A DNA stretch of 33,097 nucleotides, taken from NCBI RefSeq assembly GCF_002872255.1, contig NZ_NIPR01000028.1:1-33097 (forward strand), in the 5' to 3' direction. The stretch comes from Companilactobacillus nuruki. Lineage in GTDB: Bacteria; Bacillota; Bacilli; Lactobacillales; Lactobacillaceae. A program made the translations under genes and the position numbers. Below the pieces are notes generated by a model, which worked only from the letters and a program-made list of their open reading frames with translations, did no database searches and was not told the DNA's origin. The number at the start of each line of letters is the position of its first letter. The stretch's first letter is position 1. Shown here in pieces: positions 23,544 to 30,940 of this stretch.

Positions 23544-24556
23544 TAATATTTCACCGTATTCTCTCTTGGATTTATTCTCTTTGTAAATAGAGAATATGAC
23601 CAAATGAAGTAGATAGCCACAATTGGAACCAAGATACATGCCACAATGGTCATGATCGTCAATGTGTACTGTGAATTAGCAGCATTTTTGATCAAGATAC
23701 TGTGAGCAGGGTTAGTTGCAATCATTACACGTGGGAATAGTCCATTAAATAATAAAACAATGACCATACTTAGTGATAGACCACTACCAATAAAGCTAAA
23801 GCCTTCTCTATTCTTTAGGACTCCATAGTAGCCTAATAATGAGAATAAAACAATTAGGACCGTTATAAAGAGTGAAGAAGCAAATCTCTTAGTGAAAAAG
23901 TCTGTCTGCAAGAATACCAACACTGCAAAGACAACTTCACCTAAGAAAAGAATAGGATATAAAATTTGGTTTAACTTACGAGCACGTTCACGTAATGGAC
24001 CATCCATTCTAAGACGGATGAAATTAAGCCCATGAACTAGTGATAATAGTACACCAGCAACTCCGCCAACAATTGATAAGAGATTTACGACATCGAAAAA
24101 TTGAGGAAAGGCATCACCGTTAGCATTCATAGGAATACCTTGAACCATACTCAAAAGAATCATACATAGGAAAAATGGGGGTAGGATACTTCCGACAAAG
24201 AAGGTCCACATCCAAAGATTTCTACCAGTTGCTGTCTCAGCATGTTTGTGAAATTCAAATGAAACTCCACGAAGAATTAATCCTACTAAAACAAGTAGAA
24301 ATAGAATGTAATATCCAGAGAATAATGATGCATACCATAGAGGTAGTGATGCAAACATTGCACCACCAGCAGTAACTAACCATGTCTCATTACCATCCCA
24401 ATGAGGTCCGATGGTCGACATGATGGCGGCTCTTTCAGCTTCATCTTTGGCTAAGAATCTGGTTGACATTCCAACACCAAAGTCGAAACCTTCAAGAAAG
24501 AGAAAGATTGCAAATAGAAGTCCGATTAAGATAAACCATAATGTACTTAGTGTCAT
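23543..24556 (-). CDS. cydB: Cytochrome bd ubiquinol/menaquinol oxidase subunit II
   Basis: 337-residue membrane subunit with about nine helices, partner of CydA in the heme bd quinol:O2 oxidoreductase. Family marks are LFLEGFDFGVGMSTRFL (about residues 20-36), the TIGPHWDGNETWLVTAGGAMFASLP segment (about 48-72) and the tightly packed C-terminal helix. Its ATG overlaps the cydA stop by four bases, and its own stop overlaps the cydD start, so A, B and D are translationally coupled in equimolar supply. No CydX-like small subunit was recognised. Confidence 0.95.
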   Translation of the reverse strand: MTLSTLWFILIGLLFAIFLFLEGFDFGVGMSTRFLAKDEAERAAIMSTIGPHWDGNETWLVTAGGAMFASLPLWYASLFSGYYILFLLVLVGLILRGVSFEFHKHAETATGRNLWMWTFFVGSILPPFFLCMILLSMVQGIPMNANGDAFPQFFDVVNLLSIVGGVAGVLLSLVHGLNFIRLRMDGPLRERARKLNQILYPILFLGEVVFAVLVFLQTDFFTKRFASSLFITVLIVLFSLLGYYGVLKNREGFSFIGSGLSLSMVIVLLFNGLFPRVMIATNPAHSILIKNAANSQYTLTIMTIVACILVPIVAIYFIWSYSLFTKRINPRENTVKY

Positions 24557-25995
24557 TTTCCAAAGGCCTCCTTTGCAAATGGATCGACGTTTTGTTTGGA
24601 ATCAGCTTCTTCATAATATGGACCATGATGAAGGGTTTGTCTGCTGTACCAAACCATGACGCCACCCAATAATGTAAAGAGTAGTAAGTAAATAATGTTA
24701 CTAAATAGAAGTGTAGCAACAGTTGAGGTTGGTGAAACAGCCTGAGCAATTGTAAAGAGTCCGTAAACAATCCATGGGTAACGTCCGAATTCAGTAATAA
24801 ACCATCCGGCTGAGTTACCAATGAAAGGAACCCAAATACATAATCCCAAAATTACTAACATCCATTTGTGATTTTCAATTGTATCTTTCTTCTTACGTGA
24901 GAAGAATAATCCCACTATTGAAACTAGCATGATCAAAGCATCAATACCAGTCATTACACGGAAGCTCCAAAAGAGGGTCTTAGGTGGAACATAATAATTC
25001 ATGTCCTTGCCAAACTTCTTGTCATATTTGGCATGTAATTCTTTATTAATAGTGTCCATACCCTTAACTGAACCGCTTAGCTTATGATAAGCCAAGATAC
25101 TCAATACACCAGGTACTTCAATCTCGTGACTTGATTTATGATTCTTAGCATCAATAGACTCAACGATCGTCCAAGGTGCAGGATCTTTAGTATCTTTATA
25201 GATACCTTCAGTAGCAGCAAACTTCATTGGTTGATCTTTAATGATTTGTTGAGTCTGAAGGTCTCCAGCAACAGCTGAGAGGATAGCAAAAATCAAACTT
25301 GCCCAAAGGCTAAAACGTAAAGATGTTTTGAAGAAATGATTTTCATCTTTTTTCTTGCGTAGTAATCCATAAGCACTCATACCTGTAATAACAACAGCTG
25401 CCGTCATAAAGGCAGCTAAAATAACATGTGGAAAGACTCTCCACAATTGAGGATTGGCAACCACAGCGCCAAAATCCGTTAATTGGATACGATGTGTTGT
25501 TGGGTTGATCTTAAATCCTGTGGGATGTTGCATAAAACTATTAGCAGCTAAAATCCAAATGGCTGATAACATTGTACCGATTGATGTCATCCAGATCATA
25601 AAAGCATGAACACCTGGTTTGAAACGGTCCCAAGTGAACATCCAAATACCGATGAATACAGATTCGATAAAGAATGCTAATAAAGCTTCAATAGCAAGTG
25701 GAGCGCCGAATACATCACCCATAAAACGTGAATATTCGGACCAATTCATACCGAATTGGAATTCTTGAATAATACCTGTAACAATACCAACGGCGAAACT
25801 CAAAAGAAAGATCTTTCCCCAGAATTTTGCCATATCTAAGTAAACTTTGTCTTTTTTAACAGCATAGATAGTTTCCATAATAGCAACCAAAAATCCCATT
25901 CCGATTGAAAATGGAACAAAGAAGAAATGGAAGACGGTTGTCATTGCAAATTGGAAACGTGCCAAAGAAAGAACACTTAATCCAATACCTAGCAT
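24553..25995 (-). CDS. cydA: Cytochrome bd oxidase subunit I
   Basis: 480-residue membrane subunit carrying the three hemes and the quinol site. The distal heme ligand histidine is in RFQFAMTTVFHFFFVP (about residue 23). The Q-loop quinol motif is DQPMKFAATEG with Lys and Glu (about 255-265). A methionine heme ligand lies in FWSFRVMTGIDAL, and GRYPWIVYG is in a late helix. The chain has the short Q-loop of Gram-positive enzymes. The ATG at 25995 is eight bases behind AGGAGGT; a TTG two codons upstream is too near the Shine-Dalgarno. It needs heme, which lactobacilli of this kind generally take from outside, so respiration is probably conditional. It is the first gene of the cyd operon, with a clear promoter upstream. 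Confidence 0.96.
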   Translation of the reverse strand: MLGIGLSVLSLARFQFAMTTVFHFFFVPFSIGMGFLVAIMETIYAVKKDKVYLDMAKFWGKIFLLSFAVGIVTGIIQEFQFGMNWSEYSRFMGDVFGAPLAIEALLAFFIESVFIGIWMFTWDRFKPGVHAFMIWMTSIGTMLSAIWILAANSFMQHPTGFKINPTTHRIQLTDFGAVVANPQLWRVFPHVILAAFMTAAVVITGMSAYGLLRKKKDENHFFKTSLRFSLWASLIFAILSAVAGDLQTQQIIKDQPMKFAATEGIYKDTKDPAPWTIVESIDAKNHKSSHEIEVPGVLSILAYHKLSGSVKGMDTINKELHAKYDKKFGKDMNYYVPPKTLFWSFRVMTGIDALIMLVSIVGLFFSRKKKDTIENHKWMLVILGLCIWVPFIGNSAGWFITEFGRYPWIVYGLFTIAQAVSPTSTVATLLFSNIIYLLLFTLLGGVMVWYSRQTLHHGPYYEEADSKQNVDPFAKEAFGK

Positions 25996-26048
25996 GGTCA
26001 ATAACCTCCTAAAACATAAATTTATACCCTATTGATATACACAAATTT

Positions 26049-26077
26049 ATCATATGATTAATTAACTTTTTAATCAA
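26049..26077 (-). promoter_or_regulatory. cydABDC promoter
   Basis: Minus strand TTGATT (26072-26077), a 17-base spacer and TATGAT (26049-26054), about 54 bases before the cydA ATG. The ATG has an ideal AGGAGGT. Confidence 0.72.
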
Positions 26078-26086
26078 CCAATTAAC

Positions 26087-26120
26087 TTGTGAAAAAATCG
26101 CTTTCAATACTGTGAAAATC
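26087..26120 (-). promoter_or_regulatory. Candidate Rex/CcpA control region upstream of the cyd promoter
   Basis: On the plus strand TTGTGAA (26087-26093) begins a Rex-like half-site and TGTGAAAATC (26111-26120) repeats it about two helical turns away. Between them, read on the minus strand, TGAAAGCGATTTTT (26093-26106) matches 12 of 14 positions of the cre consensus. Rex and CcpA are known regulators of cyd operons in Bacillus; their binding here is inference. Confidence 0.45.
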
Positions 26121-26290
26121 ATATTATATCAATGGTTAAGCTCTACTTTTTGATGTAACTAGTTGATAAATTAAAATTATTTTTATCAAATAATAATTTT
26201 GTGTTTTTGTATTCATAGTTAGAATATAAACCTTTAAAAAGTTTTTTCTCATCATTATTCATAAATAAATTTTACAAAAAATCAGGAATA
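26121..26290. other. A+T-rich intergenic stretch, no gene seen
   Basis: The gap between cydA and the Q/N-rich gene is 338 bases. Outside the promoter, the regulatory repeats and the terminator, these 170 bases are almost pure A+T with only a loose TTGATAAA...TTTATCAA inverted repeat (about 26162-26189). I see no open frame with a ribosome binding site and no recognisable RNA. Confidence 0.5.
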
Positions 26291-26327
26291 AAAAAGGTCC
26301 ATTTTCATTAAGAAAATGGACCTTTTT
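26291..26327 (-). terminator. Terminator of the ThiD/PdxK-like and Q/N-rich gene unit
   Basis: AAAAAGGTCCATTTTC / GAAAATGGACCTTTTT with an ATTAA loop, a near-perfect intrinsic terminator with T-runs on both strands. Confidence 0.92.
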
Positions 26328-26333
26328 AAATAA

Positions 26334-27452
26334 TCAATGGCGGCCACGACGACTTCTTGTTCGTGGTTCATTGGTGCTATTTCTATTTTGTGAAGAGCCT
26401 AATTGCAATTGATTATTACCACCAAATGTTTGATTATTTTGATTCCCAAAGTTCTGAGGTTGTTGCTGTTGCTGTTGGTTGAATCCTTGAGAGCCATTAT
26501 AATTCTGATTATTGAATTGGTCCTGTTGGTTGTTATAAGGATTACCATTGAACGGTTGATTATTTTGAGGTTGTTGGAAACCACCTTTATTGTTATTCAT
26601 TGGACGGTTCATCTGATTATTGTTCATTGGTTGATTAAATGATTGTTGATTATTATAACCAGTATTTCCTTGGTTATTTGGATTCATTTGTTGTGTATTA
26701 AATGATTGTTGATTATTATAACCAGTATTTCTTTGGTTATTTGGATTCGTTTGTTGTTGATTAAATGGTTGTTGATTGTTATAACCAGTATTTCCTTGGT
26801 TATTAGAATTCAATTGTTGTTGATTATATTGGTTATTATTTTGATAGCCATTCATTTGATTTGGTACTTGGTTAGGAAATTGTTGACTATTTTGTTGTTG
26901 TGGATTTTGATAAGGATTTTGGTTATATCCCTGATTGTTTTGATAGGGATTACCATAATTTTGTTGGTTAAAATTGTTAGGTTGATTGAATTGTTCTTGT
27001 TGAGGATTGTAGTATTGATTTTGCTGATTATTATCAAATTGGTTAAAGTTATTATCGGTTTCATCTTCAAAATCATCATCAGAAACGGGATGAAGAATTG
27101 AATCAACTATTACTATAATCAAATCGATGGCACCAATAATAATGCCAACCCAAGCCCAGATTTTGAGAAAACCCGCACCTGGCATATTGGCATTGAAAAG
27201 TCCCATTAATCCACCAAGGATTAAAATAACAAACCCGACAATATCGGGCACAATACTATATGTTCGATTAGTTAGAATGTAGATGGCCGCGGCAATAATA
27301 TAGGTAATGGCCATAAGTATTCCAGCAGCACCACCGATAGCGCCAGTCCCAACCAAAGCGGCGATGAAACCCTCAAAGCCGGATTTGATCATTAAAATAA
27401 TTGACAGTATTAGCAATAAAATTCCGGCAGAAATTTTTGTTATTCTTACCAT
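26334..27452 (-). CDS. Four-helix membrane protein with a long Gln/Asn-rich repetitive tail
   Basis: 372 residues. The N-terminal third (about 1-120) has four hydrophobic helices (ILLLILSIILMI, IGGAAGILMAITYIIAAAIY, IVGFVILILGGLMGLF, IWAWVGIIIGAIDLIIVIV) reminiscent of small DUF4064-type membrane domains. An acidic linker (DDDFEDETDN) then leads to about 235 residues composed mostly of Gln and Asn with Tyr, Phe, Gly and Pro, ending in a basic tail (RTRSRRGRH). The tail holds three tandem 20-21-residue units built on NNQGNTGYNNQQSF. The start at 27452 is chosen for GGAGG seven bases ahead; seven earlier codons lack one. It follows the ThiD/PdxK-like gene by 30 bases, probably co-transcribed. 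The composition is prion-like and predicts disorder. The function is unknown and the side of the membrane for the tail is not certain. Confidence 0.8.
   Translation of the reverse strand: MVRITKISAGILLLILSIILMIKSGFEGFIAALVGTGAIGGAAGILMAITYIIAAAIYILTNRTYSIVPDIVGFVILILGGLMGLFNANMPGAGFLKIWAWVGIIIGAIDLIIVIVDSILHPVSDDDFEDETDNNFNQFDNNQQNQYYNPQQEQFNQPNNFNQQNYGNPYQNNQGYNQNPYQNPQQQNSQQFPNQVPNQMNGYQNNNQYNQQQLNSNNQGNTGYNNQQPFNQQQTNPNNQRNTGYNNQQSFNTQQMNPNNQGNTGYNNQQSFNQPMNNNQMNRPMNNNKGGFQQPQNNQPFNGNPYNNQQDQFNNQNYNGSQGFNQQQQQQPQNFGNQNNQTFGGNNQLQLGSSQNRNSTNEPRTRSRRGRH
26625..26815. repeat. Three-copy 63-bp in-frame tandem repeat
   Basis: The segment GATTATTATAACCAGTATTT and its flanks recur at about 63-base spacing (near 26647, 26710 and, as GATTGTTATAACC, 26773). 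They encode 20-21-residue Q/N units in the minus-strand gene. Divergence between copies is small, suggesting recent expansion or contraction. Confidence 0.8.
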
Positions 27453-27482
27453 GAAATAAACCTCCAATTTCACTCACAAACA

Positions 27483-28292
27483 CTATTGTATATCATCCTT
27501 TATAAAATGGTTAATAGGACCATATTTATGACCTACATCAATTTCATTTTTGATAGCATTGTAAGTAAATGTTTTTGCAGTCTTGATAGCATCTTCCATA
27601 CTCTGACCCTTAGCAATCTCTGCAACGATACAAGATGATAGTGTATCTCCAGTACCATTGATATGTTCAGTTTTTACAAATGGTTCAGAGATCCAGAATG
27701 ATTGTCCATCCTCTAGTAAAACATAGTCTTCAACTGAATCAATAGAATCGTCGCTATGTTCACCCTTTATCATAATATTTTTTGGACCTAAATTGCGCAA
27801 TTTATGTGCAGCCTTAATAATTTCTTCTTTATTTTTGAGTTCAAGGCCGGATAATTTTTTAGCTTCATAGAAATTTGGTGTAATTAAATCAGCCAAAGGA
27901 AACAATTCATCGATTAGAGTCTGGTAGGCTTCAGTTTCAAGCAACATTGCACCGTGTTTTGTAATAATAACGGGATCGAGGACGAAAGTACCGAATGGTT
28001 TGTCCTTGATAGCTTCAGCAATGGTATGAATAATTTTTGAATCGGATAACATGCCTGTTTTGAAGGCCGAAACTTTAAAGTCATCTTTGATATCTTTAAT
28101 TTGACTTTGAATAAAGCTTAATGGCATATTCACGCTATCATGAATACCATATGAATTTCCAGCAACGGCAGCCGTAAGCACAGACATACCATAAACACCG
28201 CGAGACATAAATGTTTTTAGATCGGCCTGAGCACCAGCACTTCCGTCTGAATCAGAACCAGCAATTGTTAAAACTTGAGTAAAGTCATTCAA
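27483..28292 (-). CDS. thiD: ThiD/PdxK-family kinase (hydroxymethylpyrimidine / pyridoxine kinase)
   Basis: 269-residue cytosolic ribokinase-fold kinase, phosphorylating hydroxymethylpyrimidine(-phosphate) for thiamine or pyridoxal/pyridoxine for vitamin B6 salvage. The substrate motif VLTIAGSDSDGSAGAQADLKTF is at the N-terminus. VYGMSVLTAAVAG, LDPVIITKHG (about 115-124), DLITPNFYEAKKL and the ATP/anion-hole motif HINGTGDTLSS (about 220-230) follow, as expected. The start is most likely TTG at 28292, because AGGTGGG sits eight bases ahead and the chain then begins just before the AGSD motif; an ATG ten codons upstream has no good ribosome binding site. No other thiamine genes adjoin, so the B6 or thiamine role cannot be settled. 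It is divergent from the TipA-type regulator. Confidence 0.88.
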   Translation of the reverse strand: MNDFTQVLTIAGSDSDGSAGAQADLKTFMSRGVYGMSVLTAAVAGNSYGIHDSVNMPLSFIQSQIKDIKDDFKVSAFKTGMLSDSKIIHTIAEAIKDKPFGTFVLDPVIITKHGAMLLETEAYQTLIDELFPLADLITPNFYEAKKLSGLELKNKEEIIKAAHKLRNLGPKNIMIKGEHSDDSIDSVEDYVLLEDGQSFWISEPFVKTEHINGTGDTLSSCIVAEIAKGQSMEDAIKTAKTFTYNAIKNEIDVGHKYGPINHFIKDDIQ

Positions 28293-28372
28293 TATAGTCA
28301 CCCACCTATTCATTGTTAACACTTATCTTAACAGGAATATTTCAAAATGTGGTTACTTTTTGCAGATTTCGC

Positions 28373-28403
28373 TTGACCTTTACGCAGCGTAAGCCTTTAG
28401 AAT
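28373..28403 (+). promoter_or_regulatory. MerR-type promoter of the TipA-like regulator gene
   Basis: TTGACC (28373-28378), exactly 19 bases, then TAGAAT (28398-28403). The spacer contains the perfect palindrome TTACGCAGCGTAA (28380-28392). Similar palindromes serve Mta/BltR/TipA-type activators, so autoactivation in the presence of a ligand is expected. Confidence 0.85.
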
Positions 28404-28426
28404 TTACTTTGTTAGGAGAGTTACTT

Positions 28427-29179
28427 ATGAAGTATACAATAAAAAAATTAGCTGAGATTGCTGACGTAAGTAAAAGAACACTAAGATATTATGATCAGAT
28501 CGACTTACTAAAACCGAATGAATTGAATAAGAGTAATTATCGGATTTATAACGAAAAAAATGTAAATCAATTACAGCAAATTCTTTTTTATCGAGCCTTG
28601 GGATTCCCACTGTCTAAGATAAAACAAATTATGAACGATCCCAATTTTTCTAGACTGGAGGCACTAAAGAGTCAGAGAGAAATGCTAATTGAGCAACAAT
28701 CTGAAATAAATAAACTCCTAACAAATATCAATCAGACGATTAAGGATTATAAGGGAGAAGTTAAGATGGCAGATTCTGAAAAATTTGAAGTATTTAAAAA
28801 GAAACAACTTGAAACTAACGAATTAGATTACGGAGAAGAACTTCGTGAGAAGTATAAAAAGTCAACTATTGAACAAGTTAATGAAAAATATTCTCAACTT
28901 GATAAGAATGATTTTAAAAACATGAAAGAAATTGAAAATAATCTAATAGTTAATTTACTGAAATTAAGAAAAAATCCTAATTCAACATTAGAAGAAAAAA
29001 TTTATCGAGAACATAGACAATGGTTGGAATATACGTGGCCTAATTATACAAAAGAGGCTCATAGAGGATTAGTTGATATGTATCTTTCAGATGCTAGGTT
29101 TGCTAAATATTATGACGATAAGGCGAAAGTACCGGTCATCAGGTTGCTTCATGATGTTATTTATCACTATACAAATTAA
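28427..29179 (+). CDS. MerR-family regulator with TipAS-type ligand-binding domain
   Basis: 250 residues. The winged helix-turn-helix is at residues 1-70 (YTIKKLAEIADVSKRTLRYYD, LGFPLSKIKQIM), followed by a coiled coil about 75-110. The C-terminal domain (about 130-250) has the TipAS signature: EHRQWLEYTWPNYTKEAHRGLVDMYLSDARFAKYYDDKA. In the family (TipA, Mta, SkgA) this globin-like domain binds thiopeptides or other bulky drugs and switches on multidrug exporters. No exporter adjoins, so its targets are elsewhere or it mainly controls itself. The start at 28427 is preceded by AGGAGA; 38 upstream codons are open but run through the promoter and are not coding. Confidence 0.92.
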   Translation: MKYTIKKLAEIADVSKRTLRYYDQIDLLKPNELNKSNYRIYNEKNVNQLQQILFYRALGFPLSKIKQIMNDPNFSRLEALKSQREMLIEQQSEINKLLTNINQTIKDYKGEVKMADSEKFEVFKKKQLETNELDYGEELREKYKKSTIEQVNEKYSQLDKNDFKNMKEIENNLIVNLLKLRKNPNSTLEEKIYREHRQWLEYTWPNYTKEAHRGLVDMYLSDARFAKYYDDKAKVPVIRLLHDVIYHYTN

Positions 29180-29199
29180 TAAAAAAATATGTTCAGTAA

Positions 29200-29243
29200 A
29201 AAAAATACCCCTAGTAATCATATTTTGATCACTGGAGGTATTC
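29200..29243 (-). terminator. Terminator of the DUF975 gene
   Basis: AATACCCCTAGTAATCA pairs imperfectly (14 of 17) with TGATCACTGGAGGTATT around TATT. On the minus strand a run of eight T follows. It may also weakly stop the regulator transcript coming from the left (CGTTTT). Confidence 0.72.
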
Positions 29244-29309
29244 GTTTTAAGCGAAAGAAGCTATATTTTGGGTTTGTATTATTTCAGAATTATTTCCCAA
29301 GCCTTTTCG

Positions 29310-30023
29310 TTAGGCATAATTAGGATTCTGTTCAACTAGATCATGGAAGAAGTTGGCCATAGTTAATTTGTAATAAGGATAAATCCAAATTAATCCAATT
29401 CCAAAGGTGATACCACCAAGAATCCACCAACCAATGAAACTAAGTTGTAGTACAAAATAACGGCCCTTATTGCCTACCATTAATTGACGACTTTTTGTAA
29501 TATAATCAGTTAAAGAATAGTTGTCAGCTAAACCGCGATCGTTTAAATCTTTATAAACAAAGTATGTTTGAGAGTAAGCTATTCCCTTGATAATACCTGG
29601 AATTATAAGTAGAAGTGTCCATAAGAAAGTGAAAATACTAGTTAAAACATAAACAAAAATCAATTTCCACCAATCAGGACTACGGAAATATGTGAAATTA
29701 CTTTTAAATGGTTCGAAATCTAATTGTGGATCTTCAATCCAATCAAGTCCTCTAAAAGTTGCTGAGACGTTAATTAAAAAGAAGACAATACTCAAAACAA
29801 AACTGATGATTCCAAGTGATGTTGCAAACCAAAAGATATGTGAAATATCAAAGTTAGTTAAGTTATATTGAACATCAGACTGTGAATGAGAATTACTGGA
29901 ACCGTTAGTAATCAATAAAAGAATTAGTGGAATTAAGTATAGTGCAATTGCTTTTTTCCAATTACCTTGTAGTAAACGTTTGACCTCGGTTTTTAATTCT
30001 GCGCGTGTACGGTATGTATTCAT
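29310..30023 (-). CDS. DUF975-family integral membrane protein
   Basis: 237 residues, about five to six helices. Family landmarks are the amphipathic start RAELKTEVKRLLQGNWKKAI, the middle LLLIIPGIIKGIAYSQTYFVYKD, and the C-terminal KGRYFVLQLSFIGWWILGGITFGIGLIWIYPYYKLTMANFFHDL. The biochemical role of DUF975 is unknown. The gene stands alone with GGGGGG as an unusually G-rich Shine-Dalgarno seven bases from the ATG, and a long inverted repeat just ahead of it. It is divergent from proC. Confidence 0.85.
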   Translation of the reverse strand: MNTYRTRAELKTEVKRLLQGNWKKAIALYLIPLILLLITNGSSNSHSQSDVQYNLTNFDISHIFWFATSLGIISFVLSIVFFLINVSATFRGLDWIEDPQLDFEPFKSNFTYFRSPDWWKLIFVYVLTSIFTFLWTLLLIIPGIIKGIAYSQTYFVYKDLNDRGLADNYSLTDYITKSRQLMVGNKGRYFVLQLSFIGWWILGGITFGIGLIWIYPYYKLTMANFFHDLVEQNPNYA

Positions 30024-30038
30024 AAATTTCCCCCCTTT

Positions 30039-30086
30039 CTAATAACTTAAGAATACACGATTTAATAATTATTCTGAAGTTATTAG
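30039..30086 (-). promoter_or_regulatory. Long inverted repeat in the DUF975 leader
   Basis: CTAATAACTTAAGAATA (30039-30055) and TATTCTGAAGTTATTAG (30070-30086) are complementary at 16 of 17 positions across a 14-base loop. On the minus strand the repeat lies directly upstream of the G-rich Shine-Dalgarno and overlaps a possible TTGATA -35. It may be an operator or an RNA stem. Confidence 0.6.
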
Positions 30087-30109
30087 ATATCAAATGAATT
30101 GCTTTTAAT

Positions 30110-30137
30110 TTGTATCGGAATTATCTTTAAATATAAT
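30110..30137 (+). promoter_or_regulatory. proC promoter
   Basis: TTGTAT (30110-30115), a 16-base spacer and TATAAT (30132-30137), 34 bases ahead of the proC ATG. Confidence 0.65.
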
Positions 30138-30170
30138 AGACAATATAAAATTTTGTGAGGAGTGGATTTC

Positions 30171-30935
30171 ATGATTGGATTTATTGGAGCTGGTAGTATT
30201 GGTGGAGCCGTTATAACGGGCCTGGTTAAGAATGGATTTAACGCTGACGAGATAATCGTTAAAGGCGGCAGTTCTAATCGAACAAAATTATTGTGTGAAC
30301 AATTAGGATTTCAGATGGTTAAGAAAATTAAACAACTTGAAGATACCGATGTTATTTTTATTGCCGTCGGAGCTAGTGCTATAGATGGTGTACTCAAAGA
30401 GTTGAAAGAAATTGCTTCTGATAAATTGGTTGTGGCCTTTACAGGTAGCGCATCAGTGGCAAATCTGAAAAAGATTTTAGGTAGTGTCAAAGTTGCACAT
30501 GCAATTCCTAATACACCAGTTAAAGTTGGAGCAGGTTTTACTGGAATTACTTATTCAGAAGACTTTACTGATGAAGATAAGAAGAAAATTGGTTCTATTT
30601 TGGGATACACAGGTCAACTTGTCGAGGTTCCGGAAAATCAATTAGGTATTCTAGGGACAGTTGCCGGTTGTTCACCAGCCTTTTTAGATGTTTTCATCGA
30701 GGCATTGAGTGACGCCGGAGTCAAACATGGTTTAGATAGAAAACTCGCTTATGAGGCTGCTATTGGTATGGCCATTGGGGCAAGTAAACTGGCAAAGCAA
30801 TCCGAGCTAAATGTATCGGCTTTAAAAGATGAGGTAACCTCACCAGGTGGTTCAACAATCAGAGGAGTTGCTGCACTGGAGGAATATGGTTTTAGAAATG
30901 CTGTTATTAAAGCGGTTGATGCGGCTGAAGATTAA
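30171..30935 (+). CDS. proC: Pyrroline-5-carboxylate reductase
   Basis: 254-residue cytosolic enzyme reducing 1-pyrroline-5-carboxylate to proline with NAD(P)H. The dinucleotide-binding motif MIGFIGAGSIGGAVITGL is at the very start. HAIPNTPVKVGAG (about 118-130) and the C-terminal family signature LKDEVTSPGGSTIRGVAALEE (about 220-240) are both intact. The ATG at 30171 is eight bases behind GAGGAG; the GTG nine bases upstream is within the ribosome binding site. It is monocistronic with its own promoter and terminator; proA/proB are not nearby. Confidence 0.95.
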   Translation: MIGFIGAGSIGGAVITGLVKNGFNADEIIVKGGSSNRTKLLCEQLGFQMVKKIKQLEDTDVIFIAVGASAIDGVLKELKEIASDKLVVAFTGSASVANLKKILGSVKVAHAIPNTPVKVGAGFTGITYSEDFTDEDKKKIGSILGYTGQLVEVPENQLGILGTVAGCSPAFLDVFIEALSDAGVKHGLDRKLAYEAAIGMAIGASKLAKQSELNVSALKDEVTSPGGSTIRGVAALEEYGFRNAVIKAVDAAED

Positions 30936-30940
30936 TTTAA

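Noticed and set aside
23544-23639. 32-residue N-terminal extension of CydD
   Set aside because: It lies wholly inside cydB in another frame and lacks a ribosome binding site. The ATG overlapping the cydB stop (TAATG) is the normal coupling arrangement.
26625-26815. Regularly spaced repeats as a possible CRISPR array
   Set aside because: The repeats are contiguous, encode in-frame residues, have no unique spacers and no cas genes are near.
26403-27101. Long plus-strand open frames rich in Ile, Leu and Val opposite the Q/N-rich gene
   Set aside because: They are the antisense reading of Asn/Gln codons (AAT, CAA), which necessarily gives ATT/TTG-type hydrophobic codons. They have no ribosome binding site and their composition is explained by the real gene.
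28313-28426. N-terminal extension of 38 residues on the TipA-like regulator
   Set aside because: It would place the 19-base-spacer promoter inside the coding region. The internal ATG has AGGAGA and begins exactly at the canonical MerR N-terminus.
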